Positions 32,312-42,095 are shown, numbered from the stretch's first letter. The stretch is 64,000 bases of DNA from Bacillus sp. S/N-304-OC-R1 (GCF_019749375.1 NZ_JACWFE010000024.1:124001-188000); one strand, 5' to 3'. The notes: generated from the letters alone by a model not told the origin. Numbers and translations: made by a program.

Positions 32312-32773
32312 TTAAAATTCAACGGTCTGATGCTGAAGCAGCTTTTTCATTTCCTCTGTCCAAGCTACACCTTTACCCGTCTTTTTAGAAATTTGCACCA
32401 TTGTTCCTCTTCCGGTGAAACAAACCGTTCCGTCTTCTTTTTTTCCCATATAATGAAGATCAACCGATGATGTTCCGATTGAGGCAGCTTTTACAAATAT
32501 TTGAATTCTTTCATCAAAAAACACTTGTTTTAAAAAATCACATTGCAGATCAGCAACAACGGGAATGGTTTCATTTTTTGGATTCACCCATTCTTGCATA
32601 AAGCCTTTACTTTTAAAAAACTCAATTCTTGCTACTTCAAAATATGTAAAAGGCACCGTATTGTTTAAATGCCCAAACATGTCTGTTTCAGAAAATCGCA
32701 CCTTTACTTCATGAAAGAAATCAAAATCTGCTTCCCAAACGGACAAATCTTCTATATAGCTTATTCTGCTCAT
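32312..32773 (-). CDS. ysmA: Hotdog-fold acyl-CoA thioesterase YsmA
   Basis: A 153-residue 4-hydroxybenzoyl-CoA thioesterase-like protein. The family motif is VRFSETDMFGHLNNTVPFTYFE read in two parts, with the nucleophile region Asp in ETDMFGHLNN. The substrate is unknown. It lies between gerE and sdhB in the same order as B. subtilis. Confidence 0.88.
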   Translation of the reverse strand: MSRISYIEDLSVWEADFDFFHEVKVRFSETDMFGHLNNTVPFTYFEVARIEFFKSKGFMQEWVNPKNETIPVVADLQCDFLKQVFFDERIQIFVKAASIGTSSVDLHYMGKKEDGTVCFTGRGTMVQISKKTGKGVAWTEEMKKLLQHQTVEF

Positions 32774-32880
32774 CTCATTTCCCCCAATCTCATTTCAAAA
32801 ATGAATAACCATTCATTTGAACTTTCTCCCATTATATTACTATTTGGAAAAAATGAAAACTTTTTTATTATTACTCGCAC

Positions 32881-32912
32881 AAAAAACCCCTCTTCCCAAA
32901 AGGAAGAAGGGC
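32881..32912 (-). terminator. sdhCAB terminator
   Basis: GCCCTTCTTCC and GGAAGAGGGG pair on the minus strand, followed by TTTTTTG, 11 bases past the sdhB stop. Confidence 0.88.
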
Positions 32913-32923
32913 TTAATAAATTA

Positions 32924-33685
32924 TTAAACTGAATCGCTTCCGAAGAAGTTTTTGAAGGCTTGGATTGTAGCTGCACGGTTAACAGCCGCAATAGAAGTTG
33001 TAATTGGAATACCTTTTGGACATGATTGAACACAGTTTTGTGAGTTACCGCACCCTGTCATTCCGCCATCATCCATAAATGCATTTAAACGTTCTGCAGC
33101 ATTCATTTCACCAGTTGGGTGAGCGTTGAATAAGCGCACTTGGTTAAATACAGCTGGTCCCATAAAGTTTGTTTTGCTATTCACGTTTGGACATGCTTCT
33201 AAGCATACTCCGCAAGTCATACATTTAGATAGCTCATAAGCCCATTGACGTTTTGGTTCAGGCATACGCGGTCCAGGTCCAAGATCATACGTACCATCGA
33301 TTGGAATCCATGCTTTAACCTTTTTCAATGAATCAAACATACGGCTTCTGTCTACTTGTAAGTCTCTGACAACAGGGAACGTACGCATAGGAGCTAAACG
33401 AATTGGTTGTTCTAATTGGTCAACAAGTGCCGAACAAGATTGGCGCGGCTTGCCGTTAATAACCATTGAACATGCACCACATACTTCCTCAAGACAGTTC
33501 ATATCCCATGCAATTGGCGTTGTCTTTTCACCTTTTGTATTTACAGGGTTACGGCGAATTTCCATTAGCGCTGAAATAACGTTAAGGTTCGGACGGTATT
33601 CTACATCGAACTCTTCATCGTAAGGCGCAGAATTCGGATTGTCTTGACGAGTTATTATAAAGCGAACTGTTTTTTTATCACTCAT
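32924..33685 (-). CDS. sdhB: Succinate dehydrogenase iron-sulfur subunit
   Basis: A 253-residue subunit with an N-terminal 2Fe-2S ferredoxin domain (CLEEVCGACSMVINGKPRQSC read in parts) and C-terminal clusters in CMTCGVCLEACPN and CGNSQNCVQSCPKGIP. It passes electrons from SdhA to the membrane anchor. It is the last gene of sdhCAB, 19 bases after sdhA. Confidence 0.97.
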   Translation of the reverse strand: MSDKKTVRFIITRQDNPNSAPYDEEFDVEYRPNLNVISALMEIRRNPVNTKGEKTTPIAWDMNCLEEVCGACSMVINGKPRQSCSALVDQLEQPIRLAPMRTFPVVRDLQVDRSRMFDSLKKVKAWIPIDGTYDLGPGPRMPEPKRQWAYELSKCMTCGVCLEACPNVNSKTNFMGPAVFNQVRLFNAHPTGEMNAAERLNAFMDDGGMTGCGNSQNCVQSCPKGIPITTSIAAVNRAATIQAFKNFFGSDSV

Positions 33686-33704
33686 CAGTTACTCTCCCCT
33701 TTTC

Positions 33705-35456
33705 TTAATGTTTTTTTGTATAGTCACGTTCACGTGGTTTGATGAGAGAAATATCAACATCTTCATAATGGAATGCAGGTGCTGTATCTTCTCCTGTGAA
33801 TTTAGCCATTGTTGTCTTTAAGAATTCTTCATCATTACGTTTAGGGAATTCTGGTTTGTAATGAGCACCACGGCTTTCATTACGGTTGTATGCACCGATT
33901 GTGATAACTCGGGATAAGTGAAGCATGTTCTTAAGCTGACGAGTAAATGCAGCTCCTTGGTTACTCCATTTTGCCGTATCGTTAATATTAATCTTCTTGA
34001 AACGTTCCATTAACTCCACGATCTTTTCGTCAGTCTTCAATAATTTAGCATTTTCACGAACAACTGTTACGTTGTCAGTCATCCATTCACCAAGTTCTTT
34101 ATGAATAACATACGCATTTTCATTTCCGTCTAATGACATGATTTCATTCCATTTAGCTTCTTCTTGTTTAACATGACGTTCAAATACAGATGAAGAAATA
34201 GAATCAACACTCTTCTCTAATCCATCGATGTATTTAACTGCATTTGGTCCTGCAACCATTCCGCCATAAATAGCAGAAAGCAATGAGTTAGCACCTAAGC
34301 GGTTCGCACCGTGCTGTGAATAATCACACTCACCAGCAGCAAATAAACCTGGGATATTTGTTTGCTGATCATAATCAACCCATAGTCCACCCATTGAATA
34401 GTGAACAGCTGGGAAAATTTTCATTGGTACTTTACGCGGGTCATCGCCCATAAACTTCTCGTAAATTTCAATAATACCACCAAGTTTAATATCAAGTTCA
34501 TGTGCATCTTTATGTGAAAGATCAAGATACACCATGTTTTCACCATTAACACCAAGCTTTTGATTTACGCACACATCAAAAATTTCACGTGTAGCGATAT
34601 CACGTGGTACTAGGTTTCCGTATGCAGGGTATTTCTCTTCTAAGAAGTACCAAGGTTTACCGTCTTTATAAGTCCATACACGTCCGCCTTCACCACGAGC
34701 GGATTCACTCATTAGACGAAGTTTATCGTCTCCAGGAATAGCTGTTGGGTGGATTTGGATGAACTCACCATTAGCATAGTAAGCACCTTGCTGATATACG
34801 ATAGATGCAGCAGAGCCTGTATTAATAACAGAGTTTGTTGATTTACCAAAAATAATTCCAGGTCCGCCAGTTGCCATAATAACAGCATCTGCAGCAAATG
34901 ATTGGATTTCACCAGAAGTTAAGTTTTGTGCCATAATACCACGGCAAACGCCATCATCATCAATAACCGCACCTAGGAATTCCCAGCCTTCATACTTTGT
35001 AACAAGTCCTACAACCTCTTGACGTCGTACTTGCTCATCAAGTGCATATAACAGCTGCTGACCAGTTGTCGCACCAGCGAATGCTGTACGGTGATGCTGT
35101 GTTCCACCAAAGCGACGGAAGTCAAGTAAACCTTCAGGTGTACGGTTGAACATAACACCCATACGGTCAAATAAATGGATAATTCCAGGTGCAGCCTCAC
35201 ACATTGCTTTAACTGGAGGCTGATTTGCTAAGAAGTCTCCGCCATAAATTGTATCGTCAAAGTGGATATATGGTGAATCGCCTTCACCTTTAGTATTTAC
35301 AGCTCCGTTAATACCGCCTTGGGCACAAACAGAGTGAGAACGTTTAACCGGAACTAAGGAAAATAACTCAACCGGAGTCCCTGATTCTGCAACTTTAATT
35401 GTTGCCATTAAGCCGGCTAGACCGCCGCCGACAACGATTACCTTACCTTTAGCCAT
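33705..35456 (-). CDS. sdhA: Succinate dehydrogenase flavoprotein subunit
   Basis: A 583-residue flavoprotein. The FAD motif GGGLAG is at residues 10-15; HSVCAQGGINGAVNTKGEGDS (two parts) surrounds the flavin-linking histidine region, and HPTAIPGDDKL and RGEGGR mark the active site. It oxidises succinate to fumarate in the citric acid cycle on the cytoplasmic face of the membrane. Confidence 0.98.
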   Translation of the reverse strand: MAKGKVIVVGGGLAGLMATIKVAESGTPVELFSLVPVKRSHSVCAQGGINGAVNTKGEGDSPYIHFDDTIYGGDFLANQPPVKAMCEAAPGIIHLFDRMGVMFNRTPEGLLDFRRFGGTQHHRTAFAGATTGQQLLYALDEQVRRQEVVGLVTKYEGWEFLGAVIDDDGVCRGIMAQNLTSGEIQSFAADAVIMATGGPGIIFGKSTNSVINTGSAASIVYQQGAYYANGEFIQIHPTAIPGDDKLRLMSESARGEGGRVWTYKDGKPWYFLEEKYPAYGNLVPRDIATREIFDVCVNQKLGVNGENMVYLDLSHKDAHELDIKLGGIIEIYEKFMGDDPRKVPMKIFPAVHYSMGGLWVDYDQQTNIPGLFAAGECDYSQHGANRLGANSLLSAIYGGMVAGPNAVKYIDGLEKSVDSISSSVFERHVKQEEAKWNEIMSLDGNENAYVIHKELGEWMTDNVTVVRENAKLLKTDEKIVELMERFKKININDTAKWSNQGAAFTRQLKNMLHLSRVITIGAYNRNESRGAHYKPEFPKRNDEEFLKTTMAKFTGEDTAPAFHYEDVDISLIKPRERDYTKKH

Positions 35457-35529
35457 AGTGACTCACTCCCTATTACTTTGTAAAACTAAAGCAAAATATT
35501 TTACCGAACATTTTTATTACTTTAACGCA

Positions 35530-36138
35530 TTAAATAAACGCAGTAAGCGCACGAATACCAACAATTGATAATAAAATGAAGATAACAATTGTTACGTATG
35601 TTGATATTAACTGTGAACGTGGAGAAAGTGTAATTCCCCAGCTTACACAGAATGACCATAAACCATTAGAGAAGTGGAAAATCGTTGAAACCACACCTAC
35701 TAAGTAAAACCAGAACATAAATGGATTAGACAGGATATTCTCCATCATTTGGAAGTTCACTTCTGCTCCAAATGCTGCTTGTATACGAGTTTCCCATACA
35801 TGCCATGCAACGAAAATAAGTGTAATAACACCTGAGACACGTTGAAGCATGAACATCCAATTTCGGAAAAATCCGAATTTGCTTACATTGTTTTTAGCTG
35901 TGAAAGCAATATAAAGTCCGTAGATGGCATGAAATAATAAAGGCAAGAAAATAATAAAAATTTCTAAGAAGATTCTAAATGGGAGATTTCCCATAAATCC
36001 TGCTGCCTTGTTAAAGGACTCCTCTCCCCCTGTTGCAAAATGATTGATTACAAGATGCTGAACTAAAAATAGTCCTACAGGAATAACACCAAGTAATGAA
36101 TGCAATCTGCGATTTAAAAACTCTCGATTACCCGCCAT
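35530..36138 (-). CDS. sdhC: Succinate dehydrogenase cytochrome b558 subunit
   Basis: A 202-residue membrane anchor with five predicted membrane helices and several candidate haem-ligand histidines, for example LFLVQHLVINH and VAWHVWETR. It binds two haems b and menaquinone in Bacillus type B succinate:quinone reductase. First gene of the operon, about 125 bases downstream of the predicted start. Confidence 0.96.
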   Translation of the reverse strand: MAGNREFLNRRLHSLLGVIPVGLFLVQHLVINHFATGGEESFNKAAGFMGNLPFRIFLEIFIIFLPLLFHAIYGLYIAFTAKNNVSKFGFFRNWMFMLQRVSGVITLIFVAWHVWETRIQAAFGAEVNFQMMENILSNPFMFWFYLVGVVSTIFHFSNGLWSFCVSWGITLSPRSQLISTYVTIVIFILLSIVGIRALTAFI

Positions 36139-36269
36139 AATTTACCCCCCTAAATTTTTGCAAGATGTCTAGATGCTCACTCTTAATTAGAGTTAGGATA
36201 TTAAGAAATTACATCAAAACATCATTTCGAAAATGGCATATCATTTTCTTACAATTATGTGACATGTCC

Positions 36270-36298
36270 ATTTTACTCCCAACATCATAGAGCGTCAA
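36270..36298 (-). promoter_or_regulatory. Sigma-A promoter of sdhCAB
   Basis: On the minus strand TTGACG (36293-36298) and TAAAAT (36270-36275) are spaced 17 bases. The 388-base divergent region 36139-36526 otherwise shows AT-rich DNA, with no operator I can name; the yslB promoter is unclear. Confidence 0.65.
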
Positions 36299-36526
36299 GG
36301 AAACGAATGCATAAAATATTGTTAATTATAAAATCATAAAAATATACTAATATGACGACTTAGAACCTTATTTTCCTTATTTACCAAGTGCTTTCTAAAC
36401 TGGGTAATTATATTAGAAAATCATTAATCTTTCTCTGCAAAAATAGCCCTCTTTTTCATCATTCTATATCTAAACTTCTCGCCTATTGTATATAATAGAA
36501 GAATAATAGAGAGAGGGGATCTAAGC

Positions 36527-36988
36527 TTGAACGAAACAGCTTCAGAATTAAAGACGATCGAACAAAAAGCCGACTCCATTTCCGTGTTTGGATACGAACT
36601 TATTCGGGAAATTCTTTTACATGACATATTAGGTGATGATACACCGGAAATCTTATATTGGGCAGGAAAAAGACTCGCCCGAAAATATCCTCTAGAATCA
36701 GTATCCGAAATTATCGATTTCTTCCAGCAGGCTTCTTGGGGAAACCTAGCCTTATTAAAAGAGTCAAAAAATGAAATGGAATTTGAATTATCTAGTTCTT
36801 TTATTAAAGAGCGCTATCAAAAAAACAATGAATGTACGTTTCAGCTTGAGGCAGGTTTCATTGCTCAGCAAATTGAAATGCAATCAGAAGTCATTTGCGA
36901 AGCATTTGAACATCCTAATAAAAGAAAAGGAAAAATCCAGTTTACTGTAAAATGGGATAAAAAGGACAGGGCTGAATTTTCATACTGA
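36527..36988 (+). CDS. yslB: DUF2507 protein YslB
   Basis: A 153-residue soluble protein of the DUF2507 family (V4R-like fold), with IREILLHDILGDDTPEILYWAGKRLA (read in parts) near the N-terminus. Function unknown. The start is TTG at 36527 with AGAGGGG upstream. It is divergent from sdhC and convergent with lysC, the same order as sdhC-yslB-lysC in B. subtilis. Confidence 0.85.
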   Translation: MNETASELKTIEQKADSISVFGYELIREILLHDILGDDTPEILYWAGKRLARKYPLESVSEIIDFFQQASWGNLALLKESKNEMEFELSSSFIKERYQKNNECTFQLEAGFIAQQIEMQSEVICEAFEHPNKRKGKIQFTVKWDKKDRAEFSY

Positions 36989-36992
36989 CAGG

Positions 36993-37027
36993 AAAAAGGC
37001 TTTCAATAATGTTTTGAAAGCCTTTTT
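36993..37027. terminator. Bidirectional terminator between yslB and lysC
   Basis: AAAAAGGCTTTCA and TGAAAGCCTTTTT form a 13-base stem that has a U-run in both directions, between two convergent stop codons. Confidence 0.92.
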
Positions 37028-37031
37028 CATT

Positions 37032-37526
37032 TTAAGATTCGACTTGCAGACCAGATAATTGAAAGGCTTCATGAAGTATTTCAACAGCCTTGACCATTTT
37101 TGCTTGTCCAATAACCGTTGATACTTTTATTTCCGATGTACTTACCATCTTTACTTCAATATCATTAGAAGCTAGTACTTCAAACATTTCTGCAGCTACC
37201 CCTGGATTTGATACCATTCCTGAGCCAACAATGGATACCTTGGCAAGACCAGCTTCTGACTCAATTCGACTATAGTTTAATTTTTCTTTGCAATTTTCAA
37301 GTACTTTAATCGTTTCATCAAGGTCTTCGTTTTTTATTGAAAAAGATAAATTTGCGGCTCGATCAGCGAGAGTACTTTGAATAATAATATCAACATTAAT
37401 ATGATTTTTGGCTAATTCAGAAAATATAACAGATAGGCCTGTTAAGGAGTTAGGCAACCCAATAACAGTGACTCTTGTTATTTCGTTCTCGAATGCTATC
37501 CCGCGTACAACTAAACTTTGCTCCAT
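37032..37526 (-). CDS. lysC: Aspartokinase II beta subunit (internal in-frame start)
   Basis: Inside lysC an ATG at 37526 (MEQSLVVRGIAFENE) is preceded by GGGAGGAAG at about 8 bases, one of the better ribosome sites in the window. Translation would give 164 residues covering the two ACT domains. B. subtilis aspartokinase II is known to be an alpha2beta2 enzyme with beta made from such an in-frame start; the site here fits that case. Confidence 0.75.
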   Translation of the reverse strand: MEQSLVVRGIAFENEITRVTVIGLPNSLTGLSVIFSELAKNHINVDIIIQSTLADRAANLSFSIKNEDLDETIKVLENCKEKLNYSRIESEAGLAKVSIVGSGMVSNPGVAAEMFEVLASNDIEVKMVSTSEIKVSTVIGQAKMVKAVEILHEAFQLSGLQVES

Positions 37527-38261
37527 AGTTACTTCCTCCCTAATAATCGTTCCTGCTTCCTTTTCAATACTTGAGCGGACCTCAATTGGAATATTAAAAT
37601 TTTTAGCGAATTCTACTGCTCTTGGATGCAATACACCAGCACCTAAATGGGCAAGTTCAAGCATCTCATCATATGAAACTGCCGATAATTTTCTAGCATC
37701 CTTCACATATCGTGGATCGGTCGTAAATACACCCGTTACATCTGTATATATGTCGCATTTATCCGCCTTCAATGCAGCAGCAATCGCAACTGCTGTTGTA
37801 TCTGAGCCTCCACGCCCTAGTGTTGAAATGGATCCATCTTCTGTAATTCCCTGAAACCCAGCAACAATAACAATTTTACCTTGGCTTAGCTCATGTTCTA
37901 ACCTTGTTGTATCAATATCCAGTATCCTTGCATTTCCATGTACTGGTTCCGTTTTGATTCCTGCCTGCCATCCTGTTAAAGAAATAGCCGGATATCCTTT
38001 TTCAGTTAAAGCAATTGCCAACAAGGATATTGTAATTTGTTCACCCGTAGTTAAAAGCATGTCCATTTCCCTTTTGCTTGGACTTGTAGAGATTTCCTTT
38101 GCAAGACCAACTAGCTCATCTGTTGATTTCCCCATTGCTGAAACAACTACGATTACATCATTGCCCCGATTCTTCTCCTCGATTACCCGACTGGCTACGT
38201 TTTGAATTTTATCCACATTTGCAACAGATGTCCCGCCAAATTTTTGAACAATCAGTCCCAT
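37032..38261 (-). CDS. lysC: Aspartate kinase II (LysC), alpha subunit
   Basis: A 409-residue aspartokinase. The kinase domain opens with VQKFGGTSVAN and contains GRGGSDTTAVAIAAALKAD (substrate binding); two ACT domains lie at about 260-400, including GLSVIFSELAKNHINVD. It makes aspartyl phosphate for lysine, diaminopimelate, threonine and methionine. The 440-base leader contains a lysine riboswitch, so lysine should shut off expression. An internal start gives a beta subunit (listed separately). Confidence 0.97.
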   Translation of the reverse strand: MGLIVQKFGGTSVANVDKIQNVASRVIEEKNRGNDVIVVVSAMGKSTDELVGLAKEISTSPSKREMDMLLTTGEQITISLLAIALTEKGYPAISLTGWQAGIKTEPVHGNARILDIDTTRLEHELSQGKIVIVAGFQGITEDGSISTLGRGGSDTTAVAIAAALKADKCDIYTDVTGVFTTDPRYVKDARKLSAVSYDEMLELAHLGAGVLHPRAVEFAKNFNIPIEVRSSIEKEAGTIIREEVTMEQSLVVRGIAFENEITRVTVIGLPNSLTGLSVIFSELAKNHINVDIIIQSTLADRAANLSFSIKNEDLDETIKVLENCKEKLNYSRIESEAGLAKVSIVGSGMVSNPGVAAEMFEVLASNDIEVKMVSTSEIKVSTVIGQAKMVKAVEILHEAFQLSGLQVES

Positions 38262-38365
38262 TTTTTACCCCTCTTTCTAAAATCATCGCTTTCTTTTTTG
38301 CAAATCTTCCGTCAATCGCTTTATAAAATATGCGTGAAATACTGCAATGTTTTGGATTTCTGCAT

Positions 38366-38608
38366 AAAAAAAAGCAATGAGACTCTATCCCATTGCTGTG
38401 TTTAAAAACGTAGAAAAAATACGGTTCACACAGTGAGATAGCTCTCCAAGACGGTTTTGTCTTGACAATCTTACATTTATTCAATGCAAGACCAGCGGAG
38501 CAAGTAATGAGATTCCCTCCACTTCGGCGAACATTCCCTTTCAAAGCTTTTCATTGAAGCTCACTCTTCTCCAAGCTTTTACTATTGAAGTTCGCACCTC
38601 TACCTTCA
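38366..38608 (-). promoter_or_regulatory. Lysine riboswitch (L-box) with terminator
   Basis: The minus strand contains AGAGGTGCGAACTTC (38588-38602) and further downstream GTTCGCCGAAGTGG near 38519-38532, both characteristic of the L-box aptamer. The terminator AGCAATGGGA...TCTCATTGCT is followed by TTTTTTTT at 38366-38398, about 105 bases before lysC. High lysine should cause termination. Confidence 0.93.
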
Positions 38609-38670
38609 CTTTTACTTAACAGTCATTATTGACTGCTTTAGTTTTATAAAGTGATATTAAATTTTCAGTA

Positions 38671-38699
38671 ATTATAGCATGTTCAATTTTTTCTAACAA
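38671..38699 (-). promoter_or_regulatory. Sigma-A promoter of lysC
   Basis: On the minus strand TTGTTA (38694-38699) and TATAAT (38671-38676) are spaced 17 bases. The -35 element ends three bases from the uvrC stop codon. Predicted start is about 57 bases upstream of the riboswitch. Confidence 0.75.
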
Positions 38700-38701
38700 T
38701 A

Positions 38702-40474
38702 CTATTCCTGTAATTTTCTTTTTAATTCTTCTGCAATTGCTTCTGGTATTCCTATTTTTCTATATTCATCAATACTGGCTTCTTTCATTTTTTTAACAGA
38801 TCCAAATGTTTTCAGGAGCAGTTTTTTTCGTTTTTCCCCAATTCCTGATATATCATCCAGTACAGATTGAAAGGCATTTTTCCCTCTTAGCTGACGGTGG
38901 AATGTAATCGCAAAGCGGTGAACCTCATCCTGTATTCTTTGCAGTAAATAAAACTCCTGACTATTTCTTCCTAAAGGGATCATTTCTAATGGATCGCCAT
39001 ATAAGAGCTGTGAAGTTCTATGCCGTTCATCTTTAACAAGACCAGATATAGGTATATCAAGGCCTAATTCATTTTCCAGAATATCTCTTACTGCTTCAAC
39101 ATGCCCTTTACCACCATCAATAATAATTAAATCCGGCAGCGGTAAGTTTTCTTTCAATACTCTAGAGTATCGCCTGCGTACCACTTCACGCATGGACTCA
39201 TAATCATCCGGTCCTTGTACAGATTTTATTTTGTACTTTCGATATTCTCGTTTTTCAGGTTTTCCATCAATAAAAACAACCATTGCAGATACCGGATCAG
39301 TCCCTTGGATGTTGGAGTTATCAAAAGCTTCAATACGATGAGGAGTATAAATGCCAAGCTGGTTTCCTAAATTTTCAACCGCGTTGATGGTCCTATCCTC
39401 ATCTTTTTCAATCAGAGAAAACTTTTCTTGCAGGGCTATATTAGCGTTTTTACAAGCGAGCTTAACTAAATCTTTTTTCTGTCCGCGCTGTGGCTTTACC
39501 GTTTTAACACCTAATAACTCTTCAGCCATTCCGGAATCAACTTCATCTGGAATTAATATTTCCTTAGGTTTAAAGTGATTGGTTTTTAAATAAAACTGAC
39601 CAAGAAACGTTAACATTTCTTCCTCTGGTTCATTATATATTGGAAACATAGAAACATCGCGTTCAATTAATTTTCCTTGTCTAACAAAGAAAACTTGGAC
39701 ACACATCCAGCCTTTGTCAACCGCAAAGCCAAATACATCGCGATCGGTAAAATCAGTCGAGGTCATCTTCTGTTTTTCCATTGTTGCTTCAATATGAGCA
39801 ATCCGGTCACGAAATTCTTTCGCTTTTTCGAAGTCCAGCTCTTCCGCGGCAGCAGTCATTTTTTCGGTTAGTTCCTTCTTAATTTCCTTATAGCCGCCAT
39901 TTAAGAAACGAGTAATCTCATCGACCATTTTTTTATATTCGAGTTCGCTTACTTCCTTCACACAAGGAGCCAGGCATTGTCCTAGATGATAGTAAAGGCA
40001 AACACGATCAGGCAATGTAGAGCATTTTCTTAATGGATAAATCCGATCAAGCAATTTTTTTGTTTCATTGGCAGCATGGACATTTGGATAAGGGCCAAAA
40101 TATTTCCCCTTATCCTTCTTTACCTTACGGGTAGTAATGAGGCGGGGATGTCTTTCAGCAGTTAATTTAATAAACGGATAGCTTTTATCATCCTTGAGCA
40201 TGACATTATATTTTGGATCGTATTTTTTTATTAAATTCATTTCAAGGATTAATGCTTCCATATTCGAGGAAGTAACAATATATTCGAGGTCTTCAATTTC
40301 ATTGACTAATCTTAGTGTCTTGCCGTCATGTGAACCAGTAAAGTAGGAGCGGACTCGGTTTTTTAACACTTTTGCCTTCCCTACATAAATAATAGTGCCT
40401 TGACGGTCCTTCATTAAATAACAGCCTGGCTGATCAGGCAGGAGCATTAGTTTGTTCTTAATGATTTCATTCAT
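38702..40474 (-). CDS. uvrC: Excinuclease ABC subunit C
   Basis: A 590-residue nucleotide-excision repair endonuclease. The GIY-YIG domain is at the N-terminus ([29 protein letters not shown]), then a cysteine-rich segment, the UvrB-binding UVR domain ([17 protein letters not shown]), the RNase H-like second nuclease domain with [12 protein letters not shown] and IIDGGKGHV, and helix-hairpin-helix motifs at the end. Start ATG at 40474 follows GGAAGTGAT. I see no clear LexA box. Confidence 0.97.
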   Translation of the reverse strand: MNEIIKNKLMLLPDQPGCYLMKDRQGTIIYVGKAKVLKNRVRSYFTGSHDGKTLRLVNEIEDLEYIVTSSNMEALILEMNLIKKYDPKYNVMLKDDKSYPFIKLTAERHPRLITTRKVKKDKGKYFGPYPNVHAANETKKLLDRIYPLRKCSTLPDRVCLYYHLGQCLAPCVKEVSELEYKKMVDEITRFLNGGYKEIKKELTEKMTAAAEELDFEKAKEFRDRIAHIEATMEKQKMTSTDFTDRDVFGFAVDKGWMCVQVFFVRQGKLIERDVSMFPIYNEPEEEMLTFLGQFYLKTNHFKPKEILIPDEVDSGMAEELLGVKTVKPQRGQKKDLVKLACKNANIALQEKFSLIEKDEDRTINAVENLGNQLGIYTPHRIEAFDNSNIQGTDPVSAMVVFIDGKPEKREYRKYKIKSVQGPDDYESMREVVRRRYSRVLKENLPLPDLIIIDGGKGHVEAVRDILENELGLDIPISGLVKDERHRTSQLLYGDPLEMIPLGRNSQEFYLLQRIQDEVHRFAITFHRQLRGKNAFQSVLDDISGIGEKRKKLLLKTFGSVKKMKEASIDEYRKIGIPEAIAEELKRKLQE

Positions 40475-40525
40475 AATATCACTTCCAAAATAGAAATGCG
40501 GATGCGCTATTGCGCTTAGAAATGA

Positions 40526-40556
40526 GTAAGGGGCCAGACTAAGTCAGACCCCTTAC
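40526..40556. repeat. 31-bp near-perfect inverted repeat between trxA and uvrC
   Basis: GTAAGGGGCCAGAC and GTCAGACCCCTTAC pair around a three-base centre with one or two mismatches. It starts 13 bases past the trxA stop. No U-run follows on the minus strand, so it may be a processing or protective hairpin, or a weak terminator. Confidence 0.75.
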
Positions 40557-40569
40557 CATTCTAATCTTA

Positions 40570-40884
40570 TTATGCATGCTTTGATAGAAGTTCTGCAAGA
40601 GCTTCTTTTGGCTGGAAGCCAACAACTTTATCTACAGCTTCTCCGTTTTTGAAGACGAGTAGAGTTGGAATGCTCATTACTCCGAATTTGCCAGCAGTTT
40701 CTTGGTTTTCATCAACATCAATTTTAACAATTTTAACTTTATCGCCCATTTCAGCGTCTAGCTCTTCAAGCACAGGAGCAATCATTTTACAAGGTCCGCA
40801 CCAAGGTGCCCAGAAATCTACCAGTACAACTCCTGATCCAGTTTCTGTTGAGAAAGTTTGATCTGTAGCGTTTATAATTGCCAT
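40570..40884 (-). CDS. trxA: Thioredoxin
   Basis: A 104-residue thioredoxin with the active site WCGPC (Cys29, Cys32) and the cis-proline in VMSIPTLL. It is the main protein disulfide reductant of the cytoplasm. Start ATG at 40884 follows TAGGAGG. It lies between etfA and uvrC as in B. subtilis and appears to have its own promoter. Confidence 0.98.
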   Translation of the reverse strand: MAIINATDQTFSTETGSGVVLVDFWAPWCGPCKMIAPVLEELDAEMGDKVKIVKIDVDENQETAGKFGVMSIPTLLVFKNGEAVDKVVGFQPKEALAELLSKHA

Positions 40885-40928
40885 ATTAAATGCCTCCTAA
40901 AATTAACTCAAATAATAAATATACCGAA

Positions 40929-40961
40929 AGTATACCATTGTTTTTTTGCACTTGCTAACTA
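40929..40961 (-). promoter_or_regulatory. Candidate extended -10 promoter of trxA
   Basis: On the minus strand TATACT (40929-40934) is preceded by TGG, an extended -10 element; the -35 hexamer TAGCAA at 17 bases is weak. It lies about 45 bases upstream of trxA. Confidence 0.5.
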
Positions 40962-41036
40962 TTTGCTTCGCTCGTAATTTTCCCTATTTATTCTTTATGT
41001 ATTCATATTTGGGGCTTATTGCTTTCCATTTATGAA

Positions 41037-41066
41037 CGAAAACGAGCGGCATTGCCACCCGTTTTT
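41037..41066 (-). terminator. Terminator of the fadR-fadB-etfBA unit
   Basis: AAACGGGTGGC and GCCGCTCGTTT pair with mismatches on the minus strand, followed by TCGTTC, 12 bases past the etfA stop. Confidence 0.7.
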
Positions 41067-41077
41067 GTTTAAATAAG

Positions 41078-42055
41078 TTATGCGTTTATTAACAGCTTCT
41101 TAAATTCTTCAGTAAGCATTGGAACGACTTCAAATAAGTCTCCTACAATTCCGTAATCAGCCACTTTAAAAATATTCGCTTCCGGGTCTTTATTAATAGC
41201 AACGATTACTTTCGAGTTAGACATTCCGGCAAGATGCTGAATTGCTCCTGAAATACCACATGCAATGTATAAATCAGGTGTAACAACCTTTCCGGTTTGG
41301 CCAATTTGCAATGAATAATCACAATAATCAGCGTCGCACGCACCACGGGAAGCACCGACAGCGCCATTTAGAACTTTAGCGAGCTCTTTCAATGGACCGA
41401 AGCCTTCCTCACTTTTTACTCCGCGTCCGCCGGCAATAACAACCTTTGCTTCAGAAAGATCGACACCTTCACTTGCCTTGCGAACAACTTCTTTAATGAT
41501 CGTGCGTAAATCTTTAATATCAACGGATAAGGAAGTAACGTTTCCTGTTTTAGATGCATCCTTTTCAAGCGGGCTAATATTATTTGGACGAATAGTTGCA
41601 AAAACGACCCCATCCGTAACAATTTTCTTTTCAAATGCTTTGCCTGAATAAATCGGACGAGTGAAAACAAGGTTTCCTCCAGCTACTTCTAAAGCCGTAA
41701 CATCCGAAACTAGTCCAGAGCTTAACTTAGCAGCAATCTTTGGAGCTAAATCCTTTCCTAGCGCTGTATGACCAAAGATCATACCCTCTGGCTTTTCTTC
41801 ATTGATAACAGCCATGACTGCTTGAGAATAGCCGTCAGGTGTATATTGATTCAGTTTTTCGTCTTCAACTGTAACAACACGATCAGCTCCATATTGGATT
41901 AATTCTGCTCCTAAAGCGCTTACAGAATCACCAATAAGAACTCCTACAACTTCTCCGCCCTCTGCTGCTGTTTTAGCTGCAGCTACTGCTTCAAAGGAAA
42001 CATTACGCAATGATCCATCACGGACTTCACCTAATACTAATACTTTTCTAGTCAT
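41078..42055 (-). CDS. etfA: Electron transfer flavoprotein alpha subunit
   Basis: A 325-residue ETF alpha chain. The C-terminal FAD domain shows VVIAGGRGVKSEEGF, GASRGACDADYC, QIGQTGKVVTPDLYIACGISGAIQHLAGM (two parts) and IVAINKDPEANIF. It takes electrons from acyl-CoA dehydrogenases. It begins 40 bases after etfB and belongs to the fadR-fadB-etfB-etfA unit. Confidence 0.97.
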   Translation of the reverse strand: MTRKVLVLGEVRDGSLRNVSFEAVAAAKTAAEGGEVVGVLIGDSVSALGAELIQYGADRVVTVEDEKLNQYTPDGYSQAVMAVINEEKPEGMIFGHTALGKDLAPKIAAKLSSGLVSDVTALEVAGGNLVFTRPIYSGKAFEKKIVTDGVVFATIRPNNISPLEKDASKTGNVTSLSVDIKDLRTIIKEVVRKASEGVDLSEAKVVIAGGRGVKSEEGFGPLKELAKVLNGAVGASRGACDADYCDYSLQIGQTGKVVTPDLYIACGISGAIQHLAGMSNSKVIVAINKDPEANIFKVADYGIVGDLFEVVPMLTEEFKKLLINA

Positions 42056-42095
42056 TATGCTTTACCCCCTGCGTTCATATTCTTGAATATACCGA

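Noticed and set aside
32770..33033. Minus-strand open frame of 87 codons at the end of sdhB
   Set aside because: It is an alternative frame of sdhB continuing through the operon terminator; no ribosome site.
38702..40600. LexA (SOS) box upstream of uvrC
   Set aside because: I looked for the CGAAC-N4-GTTCG type pattern near the start and found none; absence by eye is not proof.
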